Made by a program: the position numbers and the translations under genes. A model generated the notes under the pieces. It was not told the DNA's origin and searched no databases. It was given only the letters and a program-made list of their open reading frames with translations. Of a DNA stretch of 18,536 nt, positions 1 to 7,888 are shown one piece after another. Source of the stretch: a bacterium (GTDB taxonomy: Bacteria > SM23-81 > DAOVCL01); NCBI GenBank assembly GCA_029932675.1, contig JAOZPP010000071.1, positions 1 through 18,536 of the forward strand. Direction: 5' to 3'. Position 1 is the stretch's first letter. Every line of letters begins with the position of its first letter.

Positions 1-218
1 AAATTTCACCCCCTTTTTACAGATAAGTCCAAATCTACATTGCTATTAGATCCTATACCTATCCCAATTTTGGGGGACATTCAGGGAAATTGTAATTTCC
101 TCCCCAAAATTACAAGCTTGCTTAAAATGTCAATAAATTTTCAGCTAACTTTTTATTTTAGAAATTGCATCGTATATCGGAGGAAACGGAAAAACATTAA
201 CATAAAATTTAAGGCGTA
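1..218 (-). promoter_or_regulatory. AT-rich leader before a gene beyond the left edge
   Basis: No gene is seen here. On the minus strand there is TTGACA (133-128) with a poorly spaced TAATTT, then a 10-bp inverted repeat AATTTTGGGG/CCCCAAAATT (66-75 with 102-111) that competes with an inner GTAATTT/AAATTAC stem (92-98 with 107-113). The window ends in AAAAAGGGGGTGAAATTT, which looks like a ribosome site. A further gene of this cluster probably starts just beyond position 1. Confidence 0.35.
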
Positions 219-1274
219 TTACCTTCTCCCAAATACCCTTTGGATTAGCCTTACCCTCTGCTTGGTCACTATCATTGCCCTGCCGGAGAGGCCAGGTTTT
301 AAGGGGAGTTGGGTGGAGCTTGCCTTGACCCAGGGGTCGGCTATCCTTAGCTTTACCTCAAAGGCGATTCCCCTTTTGGTAAGTTTGGGTTTGGGGGAGA
401 TGCTCACCACTTCCCCCTTGAAGACCTTATATCTACGATGGGGGAAGGCATTGATGAAGATCCGCGCCTCCTGTCCGGGTTTTATATCTGGTATATCAGC
501 CTCTCCCACCTCCCCAATGAAGTTCACCCCTGAAAGGTCTCCTATCTCCAAGATTGGTTCCCCCTTAGTTGCTTTTGTTCCCACCAACTCCTCCACTTTA
601 GGGGTCAAGATCTCCCCGGAAATTGGGGCAGTGATTACAGACTTCCTTAACTTCTCCATGGCTAACTCACATTCCCTCTTCGCCAGCGCGACTTCCTCTT
701 CTTTTTCCCTAATCCGCAGGAGGTAACGCCTTTTCAGTAGCTCTGCCCTCTCCTTTAACGCCCTATACTGGGATTGGAAGAGCTCATAGTTTAACCTTAT
801 ATCTTCCTTCTCCTCCAGGCTTATCAAATTTTCTTTGTATAATTTTTGTGCTCTCTCATATTTCTCCTTGGCAATTTCTGCCCTTCTCCTTGCTTGAAAC
901 AGATTGGCGAATGCAGAGGTTGTCTCAAATGATTTGCTCAGGATGAGGTTTTCATACTCCTCTTTGAGTTGGGAAAGGTCTGCTTGGGCCTGAGTAAGTG
1001 CCTGTTTTGTTCTCTCCACCTGAAGTCTTAGCTCTCGAACATCTAAAACCGCCAGAGTATCCCCTTTCTCAACCCTATCCCCTTCTTTAACCAATATCTT
1101 CTCTATGATCCCATCAACCTTTGGCTTAACTCTTTCATAATTTGCTGGCTCCACTATGCCAAAAGCCCTCACCGTCTCATCCATCCTCCCAAAGATGAGC
1201 ACGCTAAACCCCAGCAAGAGGATCATAATAGCTAAAAGGACTATATACCTAATCAGCCTAAACCTTCGCCTCAA
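219..1274 (-). CDS. HlyD-type membrane fusion (periplasmic adaptor) protein
   Basis: 351 residues. A basic N terminus (MRRRFRLIRY) and one membrane segment (about 10-28) anchor it in the inner membrane. A split lipoyl/biotinyl-like domain (VKPKVDGIIEKILVKEGD, later VITAPISGEIL) flanks a long, charged alpha-helical coiled-coil hairpin (about 80-215), and a beta-barrel region follows (about 250-340). These proteins link an inner-membrane exporter, often an ABC transporter with a peptidase domain in bacteriocin clusters, to the outer membrane. No transporter gene is in the window; it may lie to the left. The start is TTG overlapping the previous stop (TTGA). In context it should export the modified peptides (inference). 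Confidence 0.88.
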   Translation of the reverse strand: MRRRFRLIRYIVLLAIMILLLGFSVLIFGRMDETVRAFGIVEPANYERVKPKVDGIIEKILVKEGDRVEKGDTLAVLDVRELRLQVERTKQALTQAQADLSQLKEEYENLILSKSFETTSAFANLFQARRRAEIAKEKYERAQKLYKENLISLEEKEDIRLNYELFQSQYRALKERAELLKRRYLLRIREKEEEVALAKRECELAMEKLRKSVITAPISGEILTPKVEELVGTKATKGEPILEIGDLSGVNFIGEVGEADIPDIKPGQEARIFINAFPHRRYKVFKGEVVSISPKPKLTKRGIAFEVKLRIADPWVKASSTQLPLKPGLSGRAMIVTKQRVRLIQRVFGRR

Positions 1275-2047
1275 ATCCCTTCCTTCTCCAGGATAAAGCT
1301 CACCAAACTCCTCGCCATCTTCACCTTTCTTTCGGCCCCATTCCTATCTATCCCCTGCACTCCCTGAAGGGCCGCGAACTCCTCCGCCAGGGGGGAGGAG
1401 AGTTGGGATCTCAACTGAGGGTAGAGATCTGATAATTTCGAGAATGTACGGGACTTTTTCGTCAGCAAGAGCAATTGCAAAGCGTGCCAGAGGATCTGCC
1501 TTGAGTTAAGCAGGCTTTTCCTATACTTCCCCTCATCCAATAATCGCCCCATTAAATCGATCTCTAACCTTAAGCCCTCGATCTCCCTACCGATGAATAG
1601 CTTTGCTGGTCTTATCCCCTGCAAACCCTCCTTCAATTGACTCAGGATTCCCTCCCTCTCATAGAGGATTACAACCTCCCTTAGCTTGTGAAGATCAAAT
1701 ACGGTAGGCCACCCCTGGTATCCTCTTTCCAAGGCCAATTGAAGGGAGTGAAGGGGGAAGAATGCTATCTCCAATCTTCTCCCCACTTCGCTGAAAGGGG
1801 GGAGTTGATGATGATAGAAGGGTTCTCTTCCACCAGGGATGAGGACAGCGAGATGGAGGTCGCTTGTGGGGGAGACCCGGGAATATTCGAAGGGGCCGGA
1901 AAGCCATATTGCCAGGATATCATGCTCTTTTCTGAGGTGCTCGGCCACTTTCCTGCCATCTTCTATATATTTCTCCCGGAGGGAAGGGAGGGAGTGAAGG
2001 GGGAGTTCCTCCTCTCCACTATGATCTTTCCAAAAGGAACTGAGCAA
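1271..2047 (-). CDS. Third nucleotidyltransferase-fold paralogue (partly degenerate)
   Basis: 258 residues, with the same architecture as the two proteins at 7534-6007: a nucleotidyltransferase-like N-terminal half, then a helical domain starting near LFIGREI. The GS motif reads SGPFEYS (50-56) and the DxD pair reads Asp63-Leu-His65, so one metal ligand is changed and activity is doubtful. Its start is TTG at 2047, supported by an excellent ribosome site (AGGAGG, 6 nt away) lying within the end of the ATP-grasp gene. The TGA overlaps the TTG start of the HlyD-like gene. Three copies in one operon, only one with complete catalytic residues, suggest a hetero-oligomer or a division between catalysis and substrate handling (inference). 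Confidence 0.72.
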   Translation of the reverse strand: MLSSFWKDHSGEEELPLHSLPSLREKYIEDGRKVAEHLRKEHDILAIWLSGPFEYSRVSPTSDLHLAVLIPGGREPFYHHQLPPFSEVGRRLEIAFFPLHSLQLALERGYQGWPTVFDLHKLREVVILYEREGILSQLKEGLQGIRPAKLFIGREIEGLRLEIDLMGRLLDEGKYRKSLLNSRQILWHALQLLLLTKKSRTFSKLSDLYPQLRSQLSSPLAEEFAALQGVQGIDRNGAERKVKMARSLVSFILEKEGI

Positions 2048-2957
2048 GCTTTCCTCCTATATCCGCCCCCACTTGGGTATCATAGGGTCTGAAGAAAGGG
2101 GCAGAGTTACACTCTAAGAAGTAGTATTCACCACTGGATTGATCCCATTGGAGGTCCACGCCAGAAAAGATCATCCCAAAGGTCTTTGCTGCCCGCACTA
2201 TCTCATCCTCCATCTCAGGAGGAAGGTCGATTTTTTTCATATACTCTATATGCTCGCTGGCATCAACCCCCTTCTCTTTATGGGGGAGTTCACAGGCTAA
2301 GATGAGTTCATCCCCCAGAACAAAAGCCCGAACGCTCCTTCCTCGAATAAACTCCTGATAGATGATGGGTTTCTTCCTCAGGTTATCCCGTGTTGCCTCA
2401 AGCCCCGCTAAATTGGCCCTCTGAACCTGTCCTTTAATGAAGGGTTTCTGCACGGCCTCTTTCCCCTCTAAAAAGGATTTAAGGTTAAAGTAGTTGTTCC
2501 CTGCCTTAAACCCAGGAACCTTAAAACCGTTCTCTTTTAAGATCCAGAACTGATGGAGCTTTAGGTGGTGGTACCCCCAGGAATTGTAGGGGTTGATGAC
2601 CAGTTTCCTTTCACAGAGGATCCTCACCAAGGAGTGTTTAAAGGAGAGGATAGCGCGGATGTTGGCCATATAATCGTTGAACTTCTCGTAGAAATTGGCC
2701 CATTCCTCCCTAGTGAACTCCCTGCGTGGCAGGGGCCACATACCTGCAACCCTCCTGAGGTAGAAGCCATCAAAATCGAGGAGGTTCATCCCATCGAAGA
2801 TTACCCTATCTATTGTAATGGAGGCCTTGACTACCGAGGGGAAGAGTCCTAAGTCGATGACCCTGGCCTCCCCTCCCCTATCCTCGATCTTTGCCTTGAG
2901 CTCCTGGACGTCTGCATCGGTATGAGGGCCGAAGATGCCTATTCTTTTTCGCGCCAT
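2019..2957 (-). CDS. RimK-type ATP-grasp ligase
   Basis: About 312 residues; ATG 2957 is preferred to an in-frame GTG at 2963 because GAGG lies 8 nt upstream. ATP-grasp motifs, numbered from the GTG, are intact: Lys173 in QKPFIKG, YQEFIRG (202-208) at the adenine site, and the metal ligands Asp270 (GVDLQW) and Glu284/Asn286 (FLECNSAP). Such enzymes activate a carboxylate as acyl phosphate and join it to an amine or other nucleophile; in peptide clusters they form macrolactams or esters or add amino acids. The acidic tails of the two precursors (DPDG...E) offer carboxylates, so side-chain ligation is a reasonable guess. It overlaps the following gene by 29 nt. Confidence 0.88.
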   Translation of the reverse strand: MARKRIGIFGPHTDADVQELKAKIEDRGGEARVIDLGLFPSVVKASITIDRVIFDGMNLLDFDGFYLRRVAGMWPLPRREFTREEWANFYEKFNDYMANIRAILSFKHSLVRILCERKLVINPYNSWGYHHLKLHQFWILKENGFKVPGFKAGNNYFNLKSFLEGKEAVQKPFIKGQVQRANLAGLEATRDNLRKKPIIYQEFIRGRSVRAFVLGDELILACELPHKEKGVDASEHIEYMKKIDLPPEMEDEIVRAAKTFGMIFSGVDLQWDQSSGEYYFLECNSAPFFRPYDTQVGADIGGKLAQFLLERS

Positions 2958-3071
2958 TGCCACTGCCTCATAGTTAGAGCTTTAATCGGAATGCTCGGCT
3001 TTCTCAGGGGAATGCCCTTTACCTGAATTATTCATGAACTAATAGAATTTCGTAAAGACCCCGAGGTACAT

Positions 3072-3968
3072 CTAATCAGCGATCTCCACCAGGTATCTGG
3101 CCAGGGATTCAGAGATGGGTAGTCCGTGAGCCTTCTCCAACTCAAAGAAGTTAGGAGAGGGATCAACCTGGAGGAACCAGACCCTTTTCTCTTTGGCAGT
3201 ATATAAGAGCTGGACCTCAGCAAACGCGGCTCCCATAGCCTTTGCTGCCTCCAGGATACCCCCCCTTATTTCTTCTGGAAGTTCCTGCGACTCTACCTTC
3301 CTTGGTGCACCTCCATCCCCGGGGATCTCAACTGTCACCTCCAACAGACTCTCCCCTAAGACGATGCCCTTATAAGTAGTGCCCTCAGGTTTCTTCCTCC
3401 AAATCCTCACCTCCCCCTTCCCCTCCTTAGGGAAGGAGAGCACATCCCAGATCCTTTCCTCATCCAAGTTCAAAGGGAGCTCTTCCTGGAACCCTGTGAC
3501 CTCAAGGTCTTCCTCAACCCCGCTGATAAAAGGTGGGACCGAAAATCCCCTTTGAGCTAATAGGGAGAGGTGGAAGGGGAGCTGACGACGGTGGGAGTAG
3601 ACCTGAGGGGGATTAACCATTGGTTTTTTGTAGGCCAAAATCTCCAGGAGGTTACGTGTAAAGAGGATATTTTCCCTCTCCTCGGCCTCAAAGGAGAGGT
3701 ATCTCTCCCGCAGCATCGCCCAGAGCTGTTTGGTATAGGTGACGTGAAAGAAAGGGGCCCTTATCTCCATCTCCCGGAGATAAAAGCTCCCCATCTCAAA
3801 TAGGTTGTAACCGTCATAGACTATTCCCTGGTAGTCGATGGTTGCTGTGGTTACCTGGGGGAGAGACTTTAGATTGATGGTTATCGCCTTATGGCCTAGG
3901 TCTTCTATTTGCCGCTTAAGCAGGCCTAAACATCTATCGTATTCGCCCCCCAACAGACCTATTATCAT
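3072..3968 (-). CDS. Degenerate ATP-grasp-like protein
   Basis: 298 residues, a divergent paralogue of the ATP-grasp protein encoded next. Similarity is clear in the N-terminal domain (IVYDGYNLFEMGSFYLREME against VIFDGMNLLDFDGFYLRRVA), the middle (YKKPMVNP against ERKLVINP) and the C terminus (VWFLQVDPSPNFF against YYFLECNSAPFF). The metal-binding E-x-N is changed to Q-V-D (267-269), the upstream Asp is Glu251, and the KPFIKG and YQEFIRG nucleotide-binding segments are absent. It is probably not an active ligase and may form a heterodimer with its intact neighbour (inference). ATG 3968 follows the kinase stop by 12 nt with a poor ribosome site. About 115 nt of sequence without a recognisable signal separates it from the next gene. 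Confidence 0.75.
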   Translation of the reverse strand: MIIGLLGGEYDRCLGLLKRQIEDLGHKAITINLKSLPQVTTATIDYQGIVYDGYNLFEMGSFYLREMEIRAPFFHVTYTKQLWAMLRERYLSFEAEERENILFTRNLLEILAYKKPMVNPPQVYSHRRQLPFHLSLLAQRGFSVPPFISGVEEDLEVTGFQEELPLNLDEERIWDVLSFPKEGKGEVRIWRKKPEGTTYKGIVLGESLLEVTVEIPGDGGAPRKVESQELPEEIRGGILEAAKAMGAAFAEVQLLYTAKEKRVWFLQVDPSPNFFELEKAHGLPISESLARYLVEIAD

Positions 3969-3980
3969 AAAAAGTCCGTA

Positions 3981-4658
3981 TCAATGTTGAGCAGGGACCA
4001 AGACCGTCCCCTTTTCTTTAAGTTTCTCCTCCACATAATGGAAGATCAATTTGCTCTGTTCTAAGAGGGGGAGGCGACCATCGATGATAACTCCTCCCTC
4101 TTCCCTCATTAGCTTGCGCAGTTCTTCCCTTACCTTACCCTGAAAATCAATGAAGGATGATTCTTTGTCCGTGCCTCTTTTCACATCCAGTCCCGCTTCA
4201 TAGAAGGAGATCTCCCTATAATTTGTTATCCTCTTCAACGCGATCTGAGGGGGAACATCAAGGAGGATCTTTAAGTCCGGTTCAGGAGCAAATTTGAAGA
4301 CCGTCTTCAGCCACTGTTTGTTCAGGCCGCGGGCGATCCCTTGGGCGATTATCTTGTAGATATACCTGTCCCCGATGACGATCTCCCCCTTCTCCAACCA
4401 GGGCTTGATCATACTCTCTAACCTATTGGAGATGTCCGCACCTAAAAGGAAGGTGCGGGCCTCAGGAGGAATAATCACACTCCCTTCGTGGATCCTCTTT
4501 ATGAGGTCGCCTATGTACAGCCTCTCAATGTAGAGTGAATCCTTCCACCGGGAAACATTTACCACCAAGCCTCTTTGGGAGAGCTTCTTCTCCAGCAGAG
4601 TTACCTGAGTAGACTTTCCACAGCCGTCTATCCCATCTATGACAATGAAGGATCCCAT
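3981..4658 (-). CDS. Thymidylate kinase-like P-loop kinase
   Basis: 225 residues from the preferred ATG at 4658, 2 nt after the radical SAM stop; an in-frame TTG at 4691 lies inside that gene and has no ribosome site. Walker A is GIDGCGKST (9-17, Lys15), the nucleotide-binding DRY is at 97-99, and LDVPPQIALKRI (133-144) is typical of thymidylate kinases. The chain is somewhat longer than the usual 205-215 residues, with an unusual segment around 146-175. Its place inside a peptide-modification operon suggests a specialised kinase, perhaps providing a nucleotide for the nucleotidyltransferase or phosphorylating a cluster substrate, rather than the housekeeping dTMP kinase (inference). A moonlighting or duplicated housekeeping tmk is the alternative. 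Confidence 0.8.
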   Translation of the reverse strand: MGSFIVIDGIDGCGKSTQVTLLEKKLSQRGLVVNVSRWKDSLYIERLYIGDLIKRIHEGSVIIPPEARTFLLGADISNRLESMIKPWLEKGEIVIGDRYIYKIIAQGIARGLNKQWLKTVFKFAPEPDLKILLDVPPQIALKRITNYREISFYEAGLDVKRGTDKESSFIDFQGKVREELRKLMREEGGVIIDGRLPLLEQSKLIFHYVEEKLKEKGTVLVPAQH

Positions 4659-4660
4659 CA

Positions 4661-6010
4661 CTAAAATGGCGTTACGTTTTTCTTGCGGCAAGCATTATCA
4701 AAGATTTGGGCATAATAGAACCTCAGATCTTCACAGTCGCTACAGGGTCCATCTAAGGCTCCATTGGTGAGATAGGCATCAGCCCGGCACCCCCCTCCGC
4801 AGAGGTACTTGGCAGGACAGCTTCGGCAACACTCTATCTCCTCTACAGTTGTGTTCCTGAAGAAGTTGTATATCGAGGAATTCTCCCATACCTCCTTGAG
4901 TTTATCCTTCCGCACATTGCCGAGGACGAATTCCTTCTCCCCGCAGAGAAGGGAACAGGGGATTATATCGCCATTATAGGAGACCTGGATGAAGGTCCTG
5001 CCGGCGCCGCAGGGGAGAGAGCCCACCCTATCCCCTAATCCAGTGAGGAGGGGTTGGTTGTATTTAGGGTTGACCTTCATCCCCTTCTCGCGCACTTCGA
5101 TCGCCTTCCGGTAAAGCGTCTTATATGCGGAGGCCATCTCCTGAGGTGAAGGATAGGCTATAGCCTCCTGTCCTTTGGCCCTGCCAGCTATCCTCACTTT
5201 GCCAAAGGCGATCTCCTTCGCCCCCAGCCTTAGCCCGAGCTCCACCATGGCTTCTATGTCCTTTATATTGTGTTTGTTGATGACAAAGGCAAACCGGAAG
5301 GGGATCTCATATTTATTTAAGAGCTTCACCCCCTCCATTGTCCTGGCAAAGGAACCTTCTCCTCTATTCCAGTCATTTATCTCCGGTGAACTGCCGTCTA
5401 AACTCACCTGGACGAGGACATCCAATTCCTTCATCCTCTTGGCCGTATCTTCAGTCAGGGTAAGCAAGCTCGTCGATATCCCCCCAGTCAACCCCCGTTT
5501 TATCGTTATATATTCCAAGATCTCCAGCAGGTCCCCTCTGGTCAAGGGATCACCTCCAGAGAGGGCAATGAATTCAACCCCCATTTCCGCCATCTGATCG
5601 ATGACCCCATAGATCTCGTCTAAGCTGAGGGTGTCGGGCTTCTCCTCCCCTGAATCTACATAGCAGAGCCGGCAGCGGGTGGAACACTTTCTGGTGACCT
5701 CTACAAAGCCAAGGTTGGGCTGGGGCATCCCTTCTCCTTCCGGCTGGGCCTCCCCTAACATTCTGTGGCGCTTCAGTCGGTCGAAGAAGCTAACAAATCT
5801 GGCAGCAGCCTCATAAGGATTGATCTTTAACTCCTCTGAAATGAGGTCGATTAACCTCTCCTCATCCTCCTCGCGGTCCATGAGTTCTATTACCTTAAAG
5901 CCGGCCTCATCGGTAACAAACTTACCGCCCCAATATGGGTTGGCGAAGAAATGGATACCATCCCTGGTGTGGTGAACCCTCTTCTGGGGGAGCCGTTGTA
6001 AACCCCTCAT
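4661..6010 (-). CDS. PqqD-radical SAM-SPASM peptide-modifying enzyme
   Basis: 449 residues. Residues about 10-85 form a PqqD-like domain (FVTDEAGFKVIELMD), the usual recognition element for precursor peptides. The radical SAM core follows with CSTRCRLCY (Cys109, 113, 116 binding the SAM 4Fe-4S cluster) and the GGDP motif (152-155). A C-terminal SPASM domain has auxiliary-cluster cysteines: Cys334, 352, 356, 394/395, 398, 404, 408, 423, 426. SPASM enzymes modify ribosomal peptides by forming crosslinks or altering side chains through a 5'-deoxyadenosyl radical. The natural substrates are the two small peptides encoded about 1.6-2 kb upstream. The start overlaps the previous stop as ATGA. It should require anaerobic or microaerobic conditions. 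The reaction type cannot be deduced from the sequence. Confidence 0.93.
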   Translation of the reverse strand: MRGLQRLPQKRVHHTRDGIHFFANPYWGGKFVTDEAGFKVIELMDREEDEERLIDLISEELKINPYEAAARFVSFFDRLKRHRMLGEAQPEGEGMPQPNLGFVEVTRKCSTRCRLCYVDSGEEKPDTLSLDEIYGVIDQMAEMGVEFIALSGGDPLTRGDLLEILEYITIKRGLTGGISTSLLTLTEDTAKRMKELDVLVQVSLDGSSPEINDWNRGEGSFARTMEGVKLLNKYEIPFRFAFVINKHNIKDIEAMVELGLRLGAKEIAFGKVRIAGRAKGQEAIAYPSPQEMASAYKTLYRKAIEVREKGMKVNPKYNQPLLTGLGDRVGSLPCGAGRTFIQVSYNGDIIPCSLLCGEKEFVLGNVRKDKLKEVWENSSIYNFFRNTTVEEIECCRSCPAKYLCGGGCRADAYLTNGALDGPCSDCEDLRFYYAQIFDNACRKKNVTPF

Positions 6011-6777
6011 CTTGACCCTTCCTCCCCTTCGGACCCGAAGATGTGCTCTGGGTTGACTCCAATCTCTCGGAGCGTATATTCGGCGAATTTCCTGGCTCTT
6101 GTCGCGTTATCCTTCGCTATGCTCAGGTCAACCCCCCTTATATCCAAGATCTCCTCGTAGAGAGCGAACTGCTCAGGGGGGAGAAGCTCCTCAGCGGCCT
6201 CCAGGAAGGAGATATCCCCCTCCTGCATCCTCTCTCCAACTACTATGCCAACTGCCTTAGTAACTGCCTCCCTGGCCACCAAAACGGCGTTTAGGTAGTC
6301 GCCGTTCCGCAAGAGGGAAAAGGCATCATCGAGGGCCGAAACAGCTCCGTGCAGGCTCTCCCCAATGAACCGCTTCTTAGGGATATGTCTCTTTGCCCCC
6401 TCAATCATCTCCCGGCCCACCCCATCCTTTTCCCAGAGGACCCGACCACAACGGAAGGCCTCTAAGGACTTATAGGAGACCATATCGGTGTAACCGTTCT
6501 GGAGGAGATACCTGGCCACCTTGAGGGGGAACTTCCCCATCTCAATTGGCCTCTTCACCTCTCCCCATCCTTCATCTAAGAAGTGATGTTCTATTATGCC
6601 ATCATCTTTGTTGGTAATGACGGCAAAATAGAGCTTGTGGGATTCCGCGACCCTTCCCAGGGCCAATGGGCCACTTAAGATCACGGCCAGAGTGGAAGGG
6701 TCCCCTCTGAGCTCTTTGGCTATATACTCCGCCTCTTTATACAGAATCCCTCTCAGTTCCTTATCCTCTTCATTCAT
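6007..6777 (-). CDS. Degenerate nucleotidyltransferase-fold paralogue
   Basis: 256 residues, clearly related to the gene just upstream in length, domain order and the helical domain beginning near RFIGESL. The catalytic motifs are lost: SGPLALG (35-41) replaces TGSAAWG and HKLYF (47-51) replaces DLDIL, removing both metal-binding aspartates. It is therefore likely non-catalytic, perhaps a structural partner or substrate-binding subunit of the intact paralogue (inference). ATG 6777 lies inside the end of the upstream gene, and its TGA overlaps the ATG of the radical SAM gene (ATGA), so all three are translationally coupled. Peptide recognition is a conceivable role but nothing in the sequence proves it. 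Confidence 0.7.
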   Translation of the reverse strand: MNEEDKELRGILYKEAEYIAKELRGDPSTLAVILSGPLALGRVAESHKLYFAVITNKDDGIIEHHFLDEGWGEVKRPIEMGKFPLKVARYLLQNGYTDMVSYKSLEAFRCGRVLWEKDGVGREMIEGAKRHIPKKRFIGESLHGAVSALDDAFSLLRNGDYLNAVLVAREAVTKAVGIVVGERMQEGDISFLEAAEELLPPEQFALYEEILDIRGVDLSIAKDNATRARKFAEYTLREIGVNPEHIFGSEGEEGSR

Positions 6778-7534
6778 AGTTCACCAGATCTGGGGAGATA
6801 GACCACCGCTGGAGAAACCTTTTCATAAAATCAATGGTGCTCCCCACTGTGCGGCGAGCCTCTTTCTCCCCAATTCCTTTGATCCCCAGCAACCTTTCAT
6901 ACTCTGCGGTTTCCATCTCATTTAAGCATCTCCTCACCGCCCTATACTCATGTTTCTCCTTTGCTATCCCTGTCCTTTCTCTGGCCAGGAGAAGAACCCG
7001 CACGGAGAGCTGAACCATTCGCCGGATGGCCAAGGTTGCCCCTTTGGTATGGCCTTGGTCAATGTTCCACTTAATTTCCCGTAAAACCCCCCTAATATTA
7101 TTGAGGAGCTCCCCGATGATGAGCCTGCTGGGCTGTATCCTCCGGCAGCTATCAATTAGATCATCCCCTTGAGAGCCCCTTTGAAAAAGCACTCTCCCAT
7201 GCTTAAGCTGCTCTATGAGACTACAACTTAGCTGGTTTCTATGGCCCTCCTTGATCTTCTCCACTGCCGTTCTATAGGGTATATAACCCAGTTCGGTGCG
7301 TCGTGGGACAGGGCAGAATTTGGGGACGAGATAGCGATAGACTACCCCCCTCTGCTCGTGGGCAATGAGGAGGATGTCCAGGTCCCCAGCGGGGTTTGGC
7401 TTCCCCCAGGCAGCAGACCCGGTGAGGATGGCGGCTAAGATGTTGCTGTCCTCCTCCACCCCGCTGATCGAGCCCTTGGCCTCCTGAAGGAATTGCTCCC
7501 GCAGATTTTCTTGGGCTTGATTGGATTCTATCAT
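6770..7534 (-). CDS. Nucleotidyltransferase-fold protein with helical C-terminal domain (intact motifs)
   Basis: 254 residues. The N-terminal half is a nucleotidyltransferase domain of the MNT/kanamycin-nucleotidyltransferase type: LTGSAAWG (38-44) is the GS motif and Asp51-Leu-Asp53 the metal-binding pair, with Glu81 a candidate third acid. The C-terminal half (about 130-245) is all-helical and HEPN-like. Such enzymes transfer a nucleoside monophosphate to a hydroxyl or protein side chain; the substrate here is unknown, perhaps the peptide or a small-molecule partner. It is the first enzyme gene after the precursors, with ATG 7534 and no good ribosome site. It overlaps the next gene by 8 nt. 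Two paralogues in the same cluster (6777-6007 and 2047-1271) share the helical domain (R-LIIGELL / RFIGESL / LFIGREI) but have damaged active sites. This is probably the catalytic member. Confidence 0.8.
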   Translation of the reverse strand: MIESNQAQENLREQFLQEAKGSISGVEEDSNILAAILTGSAAWGKPNPAGDLDILLIAHEQRGVVYRYLVPKFCPVPRRTELGYIPYRTAVEKIKEGHRNQLSCSLIEQLKHGRVLFQRGSQGDDLIDSCRRIQPSRLIIGELLNNIRGVLREIKWNIDQGHTKGATLAIRRMVQLSVRVLLLARERTGIAKEKHEYRAVRRCLNEMETAEYERLLGIKGIGEKEARRTVGSTIDFMKRFLQRWSISPDLVNYE

Positions 7535-7544
7535 AATTAGCTGA

Positions 7545-7584
7545 AGAAGGACGAGGGACTTTAATGGAACTCCCCCGTCCTTCT
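7545..7584 (-). other. Hairpin between peptide gene B and the biosynthetic genes
   Basis: AGAAGGACGaGGG (7545-7557) pairs with CCCcCGTCCTTCT (7572-7584), with one mismatch and a 14-nt loop. It starts 28 nt after the peptide stop, like the hairpin after gene A. It lacks a T-run, which fits partial termination or processing that would give more precursor than enzyme mRNA (inference). Confidence 0.55.
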
Positions 7585-7612
7585 CCCCCAGTGGGTTAAC
7601 CGTTGTGGTCTC

Positions 7613-7717
7613 CTACTCCTCTGCGAGGAGATAATCGCCACCGTCTGGATCATACGGCGGCCATGGTTTAGGCTTCCACGGAGGTCCCGGTTCGCCCTTG
7701 TTGCACCACATAGCCAT
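7613..7717 (-). CDS. Small peptide precursor B (putative RiPP substrate, 34 aa)
   Basis: A 34-residue peptide gene: MAMWCNKG, then EPGPPWKPKPWPPY, then DPDGGDYLLAEE and TAG. Its ribosome site AAAGGAGGTGA and ATG context match those of peptide gene A almost base for base. The variable core is rich in Pro, Trp, Lys and Tyr, and aromatic and lysine side chains are common targets of SPASM radical SAM enzymes that make side-chain crosslinks (family knowledge); which are used here is unknown. The only cysteine (Cys5) is in the conserved N-terminal block. The DPDG(G)D...E tail could bind a metal ion, a guess from the spacing of acidic residues. Downstream is a hairpin and then the biosynthetic genes. 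Confidence 0.82.
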   Translation of the reverse strand: MAMWCNKGEPGPPWKPKPWPPYDPDGGDYLLAEE

Positions 7718-7819
7718 TCCCACTCACCTCCTTTCGTTTTTCCCTTCCAACCGCCTCTCCCAGGAAATGATCGATCCCTTTAGGATTACCTAGGGTAGTC
7801 GGACTGGAAGGGCTTTTAC

Positions 7820-7855
7820 GAGGGCGGAGGAGCAGGGGAAGACTCCTCCGCCCTC
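7820..7855 (-). other. Long GC-rich hairpin after peptide gene A
   Basis: A perfect 13-bp stem (7820-7832 with 7843-7855, GAGGGCGGAGGAG and its complement) with a 10-nt loop starts 33 nt after the stop codon. No T-run follows on the minus strand, so it is more likely an RNA-stabilising or partial-termination element than a full terminator. Confidence 0.6.
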
Positions 7856-7888
7856 TTCCCTTTCTGGGGCACTTATCCAGGGGGCCTC

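Noticed and set aside
40-726. Long plus-strand frame antisense to the HlyD-type gene
   Set aside because: It is the complement of a clearly recognisable coding sequence and shows no domain, ribosome site or family resemblance. All other plus-strand frames in the window are likewise opposite real genes or in noncoding gaps.
6007-7534. MNT/HEPN toxin-antitoxin pair
   Set aside because: The nucleotidyltransferase and helical domains are fused in each protein rather than split into two small genes, and the genes are embedded in a peptide-modification operon.
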